A stretch of DNA of 13,667 bases. Source: Fidelibacterota bacterium (GTDB lineage: Bacteria; Marinisomatota; Marinisomatia; Marinisomatales; TCS55). Where the stretch lies: assembly GCA_002717765.1 (NCBI GenBank), contig PBCB01000016.1, positions 1 through 13,667 of the forward strand, in the 5' to 3' direction. Under the pieces are notes generated by a model. It saw only the letters and a program-made list of their open reading frames with translations, had not been told where the DNA came from and did no database searches. Shown in pieces: positions 1 to 7,193 of the stretch; position 1 is the first letter of the stretch; each line of letters begins with the position of its first letter. A program made the position numbers and the translations under genes.

Positions 1-76
1 CATATAAAATATTATTGTTATAATTTTATATATCAATAATGGCAATAGTCTATCATTTATTAACAATGGAGGAAAA

Positions 77-820
77 ATGAAAATTAAAAATTTATTGATC
101 TCAAATATGCTATTTGCATCCATATTATTTGGCCAAACAAATTCAGATGAAGCCGTTGTAGGAAATCTTAGCTATTTAGAGATTCACCCTGGAAAAGAAG
201 CATCTTTTGAAAAGGCAGTTAGTGCCCATGTAAAAAAATATCATGGAGTAGACCAGTGGAGTCAATGGGGAGGAAAAGTTGTTAATGGAAAACGAGGTGG
301 TCAATATGTAGTTGGATCTAGCGGCCATACTTGGACTGATTATGCCGAACGCAAAACATCCAAAGCTCACAATGATGAATGGTCTGCTATTGTTCAAAGG
401 CATGTTAAAGGAACAAGCGGTTCAACTTTCTATGTAAAGGACAATGAAGCAAGTTATAATGATCGCTATGCTCCAATGTGGGTAACTAATATCTATTACA
501 CAAAACCTGGAAAATTGCAGACTATGCAATCCATACTAAGGAAGGCAGCGAAAGTTCGTGAAAAAACCAAATCTGATTTTAGTCGTGGCATTTACTATAA
601 TGTTTCAGGAGGAGATCAAGATGGTTTGATTTATGAAGTAAGCAGAATGGATGATTTGAGCGATATGGAAGGAGAATCTCCAAGCATTATGGATCAATGG
701 CTAAAGGTTCATGGGCAAAAAGATTGGGATTCAATGACTGATAGCTGGTGGGGAAGTTTTTCTAAATCTGAAACAGAAGTTGTTCAACGCATTCCAGGGA
801 TGAATACTCCTCAAGAATAA
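77..820 (+). CDS. Secreted protein with two putative dimeric alpha-beta barrel-like halves, function unknown
   Basis: A 247-aa exported protein. Residues 1-19 form a signal peptide ending F-G, with Gln20 as the likely mature N-terminus. Two halves look related. Each starts with a beta strand and P-G-K (38-40 and 144-146), followed by a helix. Each then has a Gly-rich beta segment ending in a Tyr- or Glu-containing strand (near 66-90 and 171-198). The P-G-K motifs are 106 residues apart. This beta-alpha-beta layout resembles the NIPSNAP/ABM-type ferredoxin-like fold, but that is inference by eye and no catalytic residue is evident. The ATG at 77 is supported by GGAGG at 68-72. The 76 nt upstream are very AT-rich and hold a TATAAT at 19-24; its -35 box would fall outside the window. 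The next gene starts 21 nt downstream on the same strand. Confidence 0.85.
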   Translation: MKIKNLLISNMLFASILFGQTNSDEAVVGNLSYLEIHPGKEASFEKAVSAHVKKYHGVDQWSQWGGKVVNGKRGGQYVVGSSGHTWTDYAERKTSKAHNDEWSAIVQRHVKGTSGSTFYVKDNEASYNDRYAPMWVTNIYYTKPGKLQTMQSILRKAAKVREKTKSDFSRGIYYNVSGGDQDGLIYEVSRMDDLSDMEGESPSIMDQWLKVHGQKDWDSMTDSWWGSFSKSETEVVQRIPGMNTPQE

Positions 821-841
821 AAACATAAGGAAATAAATATT

Positions 842-1399
842 ATGATACGAAGTTTCTTTACAACAATATTGTTATCAGCAGCTCTTTTCTCTCAATCAGA
901 AGCATACGATGCGCTAAAGGTACTTGAACCGTTTATTGGTGAATGGTTTTCAAAACACAAGAGTATAGGGGTATTTGAAGGCCTTCCAAATAATGAAGAA
1001 ATAATATCTACAACCAAATACGAATGGATTACTGATAAATCAGCTGTATTAGAAACTTGGAGATCTACATCTGCAAATAATGAAGAAAAAAGGGTAAATG
1101 TTGGTAGTATAGTATATTCGTTAGATCCATCAACGAATACTATTAAAACAAAACATTTTGGATATGATGGAAAAGTCTATTGGTCAGGGAAAGGATGGAT
1201 TGAATCAAAAGATAGCACTATATACATTTATGTTGAAGAGCTAACCATTAATGGCACTAAGACAAACTATACAAATGTAAAAACATTGGCTAATGACTCT
1301 ACAATTGAAAATCAGTATATAAATTTTATGCAGAATGGCAAAGCGTTAAAAAATCAACCAATGCAAACAATGAGGCGCTCTAGTAATAAGTCAGATTGA
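842..1399 (+). CDS. Secreted lipocalin-like/DUF1579-like protein, function unknown
   Basis: A 185-aa exported protein with a signal peptide ending F-S before Gln18. The mature part opens with P-F-I-G-E-W (about 30-35). That is the G-x-W signature near the N-terminus of lipocalin-like and DUF1579-type beta-barrels that bind small hydrophobic molecules or heme. The rest alternates short polar beta strands, for example H-F-G-Y-D-G-K-V-Y-W-S-G-K-G-W at about 101-115, and ends in a Ser/Lys-rich tail. The family call rests on this motif and the length, so it is tentative. The ATG at 842 follows an AAGGAAA box. It probably shares a transcript with the secreted protein 21 nt upstream. It converges with the aminopeptidase gene, with only 9 nt between the two stop codons and no clear terminator. 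Confidence 0.8.
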   Translation: MIRSFFTTILLSAALFSQSEAYDALKVLEPFIGEWFSKHKSIGVFEGLPNNEEIISTTKYEWITDKSAVLETWRSTSANNEEKRVNVGSIVYSLDPSTNTIKTKHFGYDGKVYWSGKGWIESKDSTIYIYVEELTINGTKTNYTNVKTLANDSTIENQYINFMQNGKALKNQPMQTMRRSSNKSD

Positions 1400-1408
1400 A
1401 AATAAGTG

Positions 1409-2851
1409 TTACTGATTTAAATATTTCTCAAAATCCTCTTTACTAAGAGATTTATAGTAATCAAGCATTCCTTTTTCTGTCATCAATTTTTCGATATCTT
1501 TAATTTCCATCGGAACAAAATCCGAAACAAGCTCATAACCTGTTTTAGTAATCACAATTAAATCTTCCAATCGAATATAGATATTTTCTTCTGGAACTCG
1601 TAATGCAGGCTCTATGGTAAATACCATTCCAGGAAGTAACATTTTTGAATGGTCACCAACATCATGAGTTGCCATACCCACACCATGTCCTAGGCTACCA
1701 TAGGATGACCGCTTATATCTATTTACAAAATTCTTTGCAGCTTTTTGGTGATGCGGCTGATCAAACTTTGCAGAATTAAGGATGCTTTCCATTTTCCTCG
1801 CAGCTTTTTTTCTAACATCCTTTGGTCTGACATTGGGTTTTATATATTCTAGGATAGCTTTATAGCATTGTAGATAGAAATTATATAGCTGAGCCTGTTC
1901 TTTTGAGAATTTTCCATTGACAGGAATCATTCTAGTGATATCGCTCATATAATAATTATAATCTGGTGAGTAATCCATCAAAAACAAATCTCCATCAACT
2001 AGTTTATCCTTTTTTTCGTGGTAGTGAGGCATATATGCATTTGACCCATTCGCAATTAGAGAATAATAGGCATCACCTTGAGCGCCATTGATATGATAAA
2101 TGTATTTTGCCATACCATCAAGTTCGTATTCATACAACCCAGGCTTAGCTGATCGCATTGCTTCCATCAGTCCGAGACATGAAAGGACAGTTGCTTTTTT
2201 TATTACTTTTATTTCAGCTTCGCTTTTAATCAGCCTTAATTCATCAAGCATTGGAGTTAAGTCTATAATCTTTGATCCCAACATCTGATCGGAAATAGTT
2301 TTAATAAACTTTTTATATCTTGGGACTGTTTGATCCCAGGGATCATTTTGTAAATCTCCTTCATATCTTAACAAAAGATCACGACTCTCTGCATGTCTCT
2401 CAGGAGGAGATTGGTATAAATATACATCAGGCTTAGAGCGCATTCTCATTCTCCTTAGATGATCACCCATTTGGTTAACGTTCGCAACATAATCAACGCC
2501 ATTTATTGTTTTGACCGCATCGCCATCTTCAGCTGTAAGCATATCTCCTTCACTACGTTCTCTGCGTTCATTTTTTGGGGGTAGATATAGAGTGGTTTCA
2601 CCAGTTTTACCTTTAATGATTGCGTAGGCATGCGGCGTTTCAATACCAGTTAAATAATAAAACTCATTATATTGACGGAATTTTATATATCCTGATTCAG
2701 AGGGAGCGCCTTGCAAAATAGCTATTGAATTTTCAGACATTTTTTCAGCAATTTTTTTGCGCCTTAATGTGAACTCATCCGCAGAAAACACATTATCCCC
2801 AATTAAGATTTGAATAAAGAAAAAAGATAGTAGTATTAGTTTTGTTTTCAT
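1409..2851 (-). CDS. Secreted Xaa-Pro aminopeptidase (M24B, aminopeptidase P family)
   Basis: This enzyme removes the N-terminal residue from peptides whose second residue is proline, using two metal ions. The 480-aa protein has a signal peptide (about 1-24, cleavage near F-S-A), an AMP_N-type N-terminal domain (about 25-175) and a pita-bread catalytic domain (about 205-450). All five expected metal ligands are visible: Asp293 (L-M-D-Y-S), Asp304 (S-D-I-T-R), His389 (G-H-G-V-G), Glu414 (T-I-E-P-A) and Glu429 (R-L-E-D-L). Extra conserved histidines lie at 276-278 and 396. Length and domain order match bacterial PepP-type enzymes, but export to the periplasm is unlike cytoplasmic E. coli PepP. 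The ATG overlaps the stop codon of the upstream amidohydrolase by one base (TAATG), so translation is probably coupled and the two likely act on related peptide substrates. Confidence 0.95.
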   Translation of the reverse strand: MKTKLILLSFFFIQILIGDNVFSADEFTLRRKKIAEKMSENSIAILQGAPSESGYIKFRQYNEFYYLTGIETPHAYAIIKGKTGETTLYLPPKNERRERSEGDMLTAEDGDAVKTINGVDYVANVNQMGDHLRRMRMRSKPDVYLYQSPPERHAESRDLLLRYEGDLQNDPWDQTVPRYKKFIKTISDQMLGSKIIDLTPMLDELRLIKSEAEIKVIKKATVLSCLGLMEAMRSAKPGLYEYELDGMAKYIYHINGAQGDAYYSLIANGSNAYMPHYHEKKDKLVDGDLFLMDYSPDYNYYMSDITRMIPVNGKFSKEQAQLYNFYLQCYKAILEYIKPNVRPKDVRKKAARKMESILNSAKFDQPHHQKAAKNFVNRYKRSSYGSLGHGVGMATHDVGDHSKMLLPGMVFTIEPALRVPEENIYIRLEDLIVITKTGYELVSDFVPMEIKDIEKLMTEKGMLDYYKSLSKEDFEKYLNQ

Positions 2852-4440
2852 TATTTAAATGGCTCCGTTACAATATCAGGACCCGCATTCTTTTTAGATT
2901 CTTTTACAATTCTTTCAACTTCTCGCATCAAATTTGCATTTTCAAATACGACCCCATCTTTAATTGTGTGCAATATTCCTTTTGTGCGATACATCTTCTC
3001 AGTTTTGGGATCCATATTAATAGCACCAAATGGGTATAGATATCTAAAATTTTCAGCTGGACTTCCATCAACAACTAAAATATCAGCAATATACCCTTTT
3101 TGGATCATACCTAATTTGGGTTCCAGGATAGTTTGTGCACTATTATATGTGGCACTCCTTAAAACTTCTAATGGATGCATCCCAGACTCAAGGACTAATT
3201 GCAATTCACGAATATTTCCAAAACCGCCTGTAGACCATTGGTAGTTATCATCTGTACCATACGCAACTCTACCACCTCGTTTATTAAATTCATAGATTAG
3301 ATCACCCCATAGATCATACATATAGTGCCATCTATATTCATCTAAAGAAGTCCAATTATATTGAAATGATGCGTGTGCATCAGGATCAGGTAGATGCATT
3401 TCCCACAGCGCTTGATGCGTATATTTTTCGTGCCAGGGAAGTCCATGAGCTCTAACGATGTCTCTATTAGCTTCGTAAGTCGCGCGATTTGGTTGCATCG
3501 TTACTCCATAATGCACTAAAGAATCTGCAATGTCATTGAGCAGTCTATGTCTGGTTTCAGGATTCTCACCTGCCTCAATCCATACCTGGGCAGCTTCTCT
3601 AAAGCGTATATTTTCATCTAGATAATTATAATCTACAGGATAATTCATCACTTGGCGATTAAGCGCTGATTCAGCATATCCATAATGATGAACAATCATA
3701 GTTACTCCTAACCTTGCAGCATCCAATGCATTAACTTGAGAGGTTGATGAAGGTTGAATATGAACAGCTGTAATTCCACCAGCTTTTTCAATCGCTTTTG
3801 CTGCAGCTCCAAACATAGTAGGGTTCCAGCATAGATTATTCAAATATACCTGTCGAACCCCATTACGTATCATTTTCTTAGCAACCTGATCAGCATTTTT
3901 CGGGTCCATCAAAAAATCTTCTTTGAATTCAGTTTTACTACCCCATCCATACAATGGAAATAGTCGCGGAGAAATAATCTCATTATTACGCTCTGCGCCT
4001 AAAATATTTTGTACGCGCCTTTCTTCAGCGGGTCCAATAGAAGTCACACCTGTTGCGAGTTGCATATAGAAAATATAATCCAGAGGAAGCTTTTTATTTC
4101 TTAGATGCAGATGCAGATTAAGCATTCCTGGCATTACAAAAAGATTGTCACCCTCTATAACTCTATCGCCCTTCATGCGACCTGGCTTATTTGGATCATG
4201 ACGCTGAAGCTTAGAAATAACGTTTCCCGTAACTAGTATATCATAAGGACCAGTTGCTGGACCACCATGACCTGGAAGTACCATAGCATTACGAATCACC
4301 AAATTTTTATACGGACCTGCTCCAAGATCCCCAAAATCAACTTGCTTTGAAGGGTTGGGTTTAAATTCCACTTTTTCATATTGACTAAATACAATAGAAA
4401 GTGAAAAAACAATTATAAATGCTATATCACGTAGTTTCAT
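2851..4440 (-). CDS. Secreted metal-dependent amidohydrolase
   Basis: An amidohydrolase-superfamily enzyme of the imidazolonepropionase/prolidase-like branch, 529 aa from the chosen start. A signal peptide ends F-S before Gln20, so it acts in the periplasm. A small beta sandwich (about 45-105 and 450-510) flanks a TIM barrel. Visible metal-site residues are His110 and His112 (H-L-H-L), His227 (A-V-H), His251/252 (V-H-H-Y-G) and Asp397 (Y-G-T-D). The usual bridging-lysine position seems to be Tyr199 (Q-V-Y-L-N), so the metal centre may be unusual. The C-terminal G-x-I-A-D-I-L-V-V-D-G is typical of the family. A longer reading frame starts at a TTG at 4452, but GGAGAG at 4450-4445 lies inside that extension and precedes the ATG at 4440 by 4 nt, so the ATG is preferred. 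Substrate is unknown; the coupled aminopeptidase suggests a peptide derivative. Confidence 0.93.
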   Translation of the reverse strand: MKLRDIAFIIVFSLSIVFSQYEKVEFKPNPSKQVDFGDLGAGPYKNLVIRNAMVLPGHGGPATGPYDILVTGNVISKLQRHDPNKPGRMKGDRVIEGDNLFVMPGMLNLHLHLRNKKLPLDYIFYMQLATGVTSIGPAEERRVQNILGAERNNEIISPRLFPLYGWGSKTEFKEDFLMDPKNADQVAKKMIRNGVRQVYLNNLCWNPTMFGAAAKAIEKAGGITAVHIQPSSTSQVNALDAARLGVTMIVHHYGYAESALNRQVMNYPVDYNYLDENIRFREAAQVWIEAGENPETRHRLLNDIADSLVHYGVTMQPNRATYEANRDIVRAHGLPWHEKYTHQALWEMHLPDPDAHASFQYNWTSLDEYRWHYMYDLWGDLIYEFNKRGGRVAYGTDDNYQWSTGGFGNIRELQLVLESGMHPLEVLRSATYNSAQTILEPKLGMIQKGYIADILVVDGSPAENFRYLYPFGAINMDPKTEKMYRTKGILHTIKDGVVFENANLMREVERIVKESKKNAGPDIVTEPFK

Positions 4441-4444
4441 ATTA

Positions 4445-4450
4445 CTCTCC
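4445..4450 (-). promoter_or_regulatory. Ribosome binding site deciding the amidohydrolase start
   Basis: GGAGAG on the minus strand, 4 nt before the ATG at 4440. It overlaps the alternative TTG start at 4452. It therefore favours the shorter 529-aa protein, whose N-terminus is then a clean signal peptide. Confidence 0.65.
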
Positions 4451-4459
4451 AAGATAAAA

Positions 4460-4645
4460 TTAAAAATAATCTCTAATTGTAAATCCCAATGCAGTGATCC
4501 ATAGAATTGTTGATATCAATGCAAAAATACTTCTACCCAATTTAGTATTAGGCATAGTTTGAGGATACTTATTTGTTGCGAACGATATAAGAATATCAAT
4601 CATTGGGATAGATGCTATCATAAGTAGAAGTAAGCTTGTTTTCAT
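4460..4645 (-). CDS. Small two-helix membrane protein, function unknown
   Basis: A 61-aa hydrophobic protein with two predicted membrane helices (about 4-22 and 40-57). A short polar loop between them contains K-Y-P-Q-T-M-P-N-T-K, and the C-terminus is charged (R-D-Y-F). I do not recognise a family. It is first in a minus-strand series, 19 nt ahead of the amidohydrolase start and followed by the aminopeptidase, so it probably belongs to that operon. The ATG has no convincing Shine-Dalgarno. A possible promoter, TTGTAA-18-TATGTA on the minus strand (about 4686-4657), would place the transcript start only a few bases before the ATG. The gene is supported by its position and its sensible membrane topology, not by homology. 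Confidence 0.6.
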   Translation of the reverse strand: MKTSLLLLMIASIPMIDILISFATNKYPQTMPNTKLGRSIFALISTILWITALGFTIRDYF

Positions 4646-4706
4646 TTTTTAGAATTTACATATTTTGTTATGTTAATAATTTACAATTAGTTTTCAGCGA
4701 GAAATA

Positions 4707-5189
4707 ATGTCTTTATCATTTAAAGAGCGATTAAAGCATAACCTATACATTTTGTTTTTTGGGCTAACTAAAGTTCGTCTAATACTGTTTTGCCGCCCTA
4801 AAATTATAGATATCACTAACAATGAGGTGATTCTTTCTGTACCATTAAATAGAAAGACAAGAAACCATGTGGGCTCAATGTATATTGGCGCAATGACTGT
4901 TGGTGTGGATTTAGTTGCTGGACTTACAGCTATGCTGAGCATTCGAAAATCTAAGCGTAATATCGTAGTAATTTTTAAAGACCTTAATGCAACATTCTTC
5001 AAGCGAGCTGAAGGAAATACCCATTTTATTTGTAGGCATTTAAGCGAAATAGAGCAAGCAGTTCAAGAGGTAATTAAAACAAAAAATCGTGTAAATATTG
5101 AGGTACCGGTTATAGCCATAGTCCCAGAAAAGCTTGGAGATGAACCCATCGCAGAGTTTAAGATTACGCTTTCAATGAAAGAAAAATAG
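4707..5189 (+). CDS. DUF4442/PaaI-like hotdog-fold protein (putative thioesterase)
   Basis: A 160-aa cytoplasmic protein that looks like the DUF4442 family of the hotdog superfamily, related to PaaI-type acyl-CoA thioesterases. Visible parts are an N-terminal helical lead (1-30), then T-R-N-H-V-G-S-M-Y-I-G-A (51-62) opening the central hotdog helix. After these come the strand V-V-I-F-K-D-L-N-A-T-F-F-K-R-A-E-G (87-103) and a final pair of strands. The Asn53-His54 region sits where many relatives place an active-site Asn or Asp, but I cannot assign catalysis. The ATG has only a weak GAGA upstream. The stop codon overlaps the GTG start of the next gene by one base (TAGTG), so this protein and the transporter are co-translated. 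It is first in an operon divergent from the small membrane protein/amidohydrolase operon. Confidence 0.85.
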   Translation: MSLSFKERLKHNLYILFFGLTKVRLILFCRPKIIDITNNEVILSVPLNRKTRNHVGSMYIGAMTVGVDLVAGLTAMLSIRKSKRNIVVIFKDLNATFFKRAEGNTHFICRHLSEIEQAVQEVIKTKNRVNIEVPVIAIVPEKLGDEPIAEFKITLSMKEK

Positions 5190-6040
5190 TGAACCTTTCT
5201 ATTAAATCAGGATTTTCAGCAAATATTATCCTTATTTCTGCCGCATTCCTATGGAGCATTGGTGGCCTGTTTATTAAGTTAGTAGATCTAAGTCCAATTG
5301 CAATTACAGGAACACGAAGCATTGCTGCCGCATGCGTTTTTTTGATTTATTTAAAAAAAGTAAAATGGCACTGGAATCGTTATTTTATTATTGGAGTGTT
5401 TTCTTATGCGGCGATGATGTTATTATATGTTTTTTCTATTCGACTTACCACAGCTGCTAATGCGATCTTCCTTGAGTTTACCGCACCGATCTATGTTGTT
5501 ATTTTAAGCTATTTCCTATTAAATGAACGCATCACATTATTTGATTTGTTTTCAATGATAATTATCTTTTTTGGAATGGGACTATTTTTTATTGATGACC
5601 TTACATTTTATGGATTTTGGGGAAATATTATGGCTGCGATTGCAGGCGTATGCTTAGGGATAGTAACGGTAATTATTCGCAAAGAAAAAAAATCTGCATT
5701 TCAAATAGTACTTTTTGGAAATATTGTAACATCATTGGTATGTATTCCATTTATGTTTTCAGGTATTCAAGAAACTGTATATTTGGACTGGATTATGATT
5801 TTTGGATTAGGAATCGTTCAGCTTGGTATCCCATATATTTTATATACATTAGCTTTGCGTCATGTGCATGCGATTGACGCCATCCTAGCTAGCATGATCG
5901 AGCCGATATTAAATCCTGTTTGGGTATACCTTTTTGTTGGGGAAAAAATGGGAGATTGGGCATTTATTGGTGGTAGCATGGTTTTACTAGGATCGATTGG
6001 CAGAGCATTAATTAAACAAAAAATTGAGGGAAAGAAATGA
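5189..6040 (+). CDS. EamA/DMT-superfamily transporter (RhaT/YdcZ type permease)
   Basis: A 283-aa inner-membrane permease of the drug/metabolite transporter superfamily with about ten membrane helices, formed by two EamA repeats (about 15-135 and 145-277). Recognisable landmarks are F-L-W-S-I-G-G at the first helix, the N-E-R-I-T end of the first repeat (P-I-Y-V-V-I-L-S-Y-F-L-L-N-E-R) and the matching E-P-I-L-N-P-V-W-V-Y-L-F-V-G-E-K near 238-252. The substrate cannot be read from sequence; relatives export amino acids, nucleotides or other metabolites. The start is a GTG sharing its G with the previous gene's TAG stop. The TGA stop overlaps the next gene's ATG (ATGA). Translational coupling on both sides argues that all three genes are expressed as one unit. 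Confidence 0.93.
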   Translation: MNLSIKSGFSANIILISAAFLWSIGGLFIKLVDLSPIAITGTRSIAAACVFLIYLKKVKWHWNRYFIIGVFSYAAMMLLYVFSIRLTTAANAIFLEFTAPIYVVILSYFLLNERITLFDLFSMIIIFFGMGLFFIDDLTFYGFWGNIMAAIAGVCLGIVTVIIRKEKKSAFQIVLFGNIVTSLVCIPFMFSGIQETVYLDWIMIFGLGIVQLGIPYILYTLALRHVHAIDAILASMIEPILNPVWVYLFVGEKMGDWAFIGGSMVLLGSIGRALIKQKIEGKK

Positions 6041-6237
6041 ATGGAACTGTAAAAGAATATAATAAGCAAAGAGGTTTTGGTTTTATTTCAGGGGAAGATG
6101 GAGAGGACTATTTTGTTCACGCTTATGGCCTAGGGCCAAAATTAAAACAGTCTGGGCTTCGTGAAGGGCAACGCGTGGCATTTGATGTTGATTTTGATAT
6201 GAAAGGTGATAAAGCAATTAATGTTCGCCCTGCATAG
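6037..6237 (+). CDS. Cold-shock-domain nucleic-acid-binding protein
   Basis: A 66-aa single-domain protein of the CspA type, an OB-fold that binds single-stranded RNA or DNA. The RNP1-like motif G-F-G-F-I is at 13-17 and the RNP2-like Y-F-V-H-A at 25-29. The opening G-T-V-K-E-Y-N replaces the usual surface Trp of V-K-W-F-N with Glu-Tyr, so one stacking aromatic is missing and RNA affinity may differ. A Gly/Lys-rich insertion (G-L-G-P-K-L-K, 31-37) also sits where a typical cold-shock protein has a short loop. The ATG overlaps the transporter stop (ATGA), with GAGGG at 6026-6030 as ribosome binding site. Being last in a transporter operon is odd for this family. It converges with the esterase gene, 13 nt away. 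Confidence 0.9.
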   Translation: MNGTVKEYNKQRGFGFISGEDGEDYFVHAYGLGPKLKQSGLREGQRVAFDVDFDMKGDKAINVRPA

Positions 6238-6250
6238 CTTTTTTGCAATA

Positions 6251-6862
6251 TCATTCAATAAACTTTTTAATAGATGAATGACAAGCAACTGGAATTTTAT
6301 GTCCAGCATTGTAGGTTTTTAATTTCACATTATAACCCATTTCTTTTAGTATATCAAAAGTTGAATAGCTCTCATTGATCGATACTAATTTATCTTCTTC
6401 GCCATGCAGTAATAGGATTTTTGTGGATTTACTTTTTGTGCTCATTTCTTCGATTAGCTTTTCTTTAAATTTTATAAATCCAGCTATTGGGACAATACCA
6501 CCAATCGAAAATGACATTCTTAATGCATACTCTATAGCAAGACACGCTCCTTGAGAAAATCCAATAAAAAAAAGATTTTCTTTAGTATATCCTTGATCCA
6601 GTATTTTATTAACTAAATTATCTAACCCTCTCATAGTTTTTTTGTAATGCCACCCAGATTTCTCATTTCCACTAAACCATGAGTTTCCATCCCGGCTATC
6701 GGCTTTGTAGGGTGCGCGAGGAAAAAACCACTCTGCATTGTTTATTTTCAGCATTTTGGCAATTGGTTCAAATACATATTCGTCACCCGTCCATCCATGT
6801 AGAGCAATAACAGCTTTAGTTGTATTTGAATTATTATTATGGGTATGAGTTATTAATTGCAA
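6251..6862 (-). CDS. Alpha/beta-hydrolase esterase (phospholipase/carboxylesterase family)
   Basis: A 203-aa cytoplasmic serine hydrolase of the carboxylesterase/YpfH type, which cleaves short acyl esters. The oxyanion-hole segment is L-H-G-W-T-G-D-E (21-28). The nucleophile elbow is G-F-S-Q-G with Ser103, the acid is Asp157 (H-G-E-E-D) and the base is His188 (N-A-G-H-K). Length is normal. The start is a TTG at 6862, only 5 nt after the stop of the preceding gene. No ATG lies between the in-frame upstream stop and Met37, so TTG is the only reasonable start, and it lacks a clear Shine-Dalgarno. Expression probably depends on the upstream genes (metallo-hydrolase, then small anchored protein). 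Natural substrate is unknown. Confidence 0.92.
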   Translation of the reverse strand: MQLITHTHNNNSNTTKAVIALHGWTGDEYVFEPIAKMLKINNAEWFFPRAPYKADSRDGNSWFSGNEKSGWHYKKTMRGLDNLVNKILDQGYTKENLFFIGFSQGACLAIEYALRMSFSIGGIVPIAGFIKFKEKLIEEMSTKSKSTKILLLHGEEDKLVSINESYSTFDILKEMGYNVKLKTYNAGHKIPVACHSSIKKFIE

Positions 6863-6867
6863 TTTTT

Positions 6868-7176
6868 TTATTTAAAATTTGCATCAGCCGTTAGAATCCA
6901 GTTGGCATTGCCTGGTGTTCTGCTAGGCTCTAATCGATAAAGTTGTCCGGTAGCTGTATCCAGCATATAATGCCAGTGCGTACGCTCAATCTGGAAAGAT
7001 TGAAGCTGAAATCTTCCAGCTGCTTTATCTTTTCCCAATTGATCTTGAACATAATTATCCAATTGACCCATTATTGTATTTAAGCTGTCATCTTTCTTTT
7101 GCTGAACTCCTACAAGCAGAAAGAAAACTACCATCAATGATAGCCCTGTGATAATACCGCTAATATATTTTTTCAT
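6868..7176 (-). CDS. Small membrane-anchored protein, function unknown
   Basis: A 102-aa protein with an N-terminal membrane helix (about 4-25, ending G-V-Q-Q) and a soluble, probably periplasmic part. The soluble part has a helix (S-L-N-T-I-M-G-Q-L-D-N-Y-V-Q-D, about 31-45). A beta-rich tail follows, containing H-W-H-Y-M-L-D-T-A-T-G-Q-L-Y-R-L (about 67-82) and a closing N-W-I. I recognise no named domain. An in-frame ATG seven codons upstream (7197) overlaps the preceding stop. However, AAGGAG at 7188-7183 sits 6 nt before the ATG at 7176 and lies inside that extension, so 7176 is preferred. It sits 17 nt after the metallo-hydrolase and 5 nt before the esterase, so it is the middle gene of a three-gene operon. 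Confidence 0.8.
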   Translation of the reverse strand: MKKYISGIITGLSLMVVFFLLVGVQQKKDDSLNTIMGQLDNYVQDQLGKDKAAGRFQLQSFQIERTHWHYMLDTATGQLYRLEPSRTPGNANWILTADANFK

Positions 7177-7182
7177 TTGATA

Positions 7183-7188
7183 CTCCTT
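7183..7188 (-). promoter_or_regulatory. Ribosome binding site deciding the 102-aa protein start
   Basis: AAGGAG on the minus strand, 6 nt before the ATG at 7176. It lies between the metallo-hydrolase stop and that ATG, which favours 7176 over the upstream ATG at 7197. Confidence 0.7.
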
Positions 7189-7193
7189 GTTAT

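Noticed and set aside
1382..1420. Possible imperfect hairpin (TAAGTCAG with CTGATTTA) at the convergent junction of the 842-1399 and 1409-2851 genes.
   Set aside because: The stem is AT-rich with a G-T pair and a 17-nt loop, and no T run follows a GC core, so it does not qualify as an intrinsic terminator.
4441..4452. TTG-initiated extension of the amidohydrolase by four residues.
   Set aside because: The extension contains the GGAGAG ribosome binding site that serves the ATG at 4440, and the shorter form gives a standard signal peptide.
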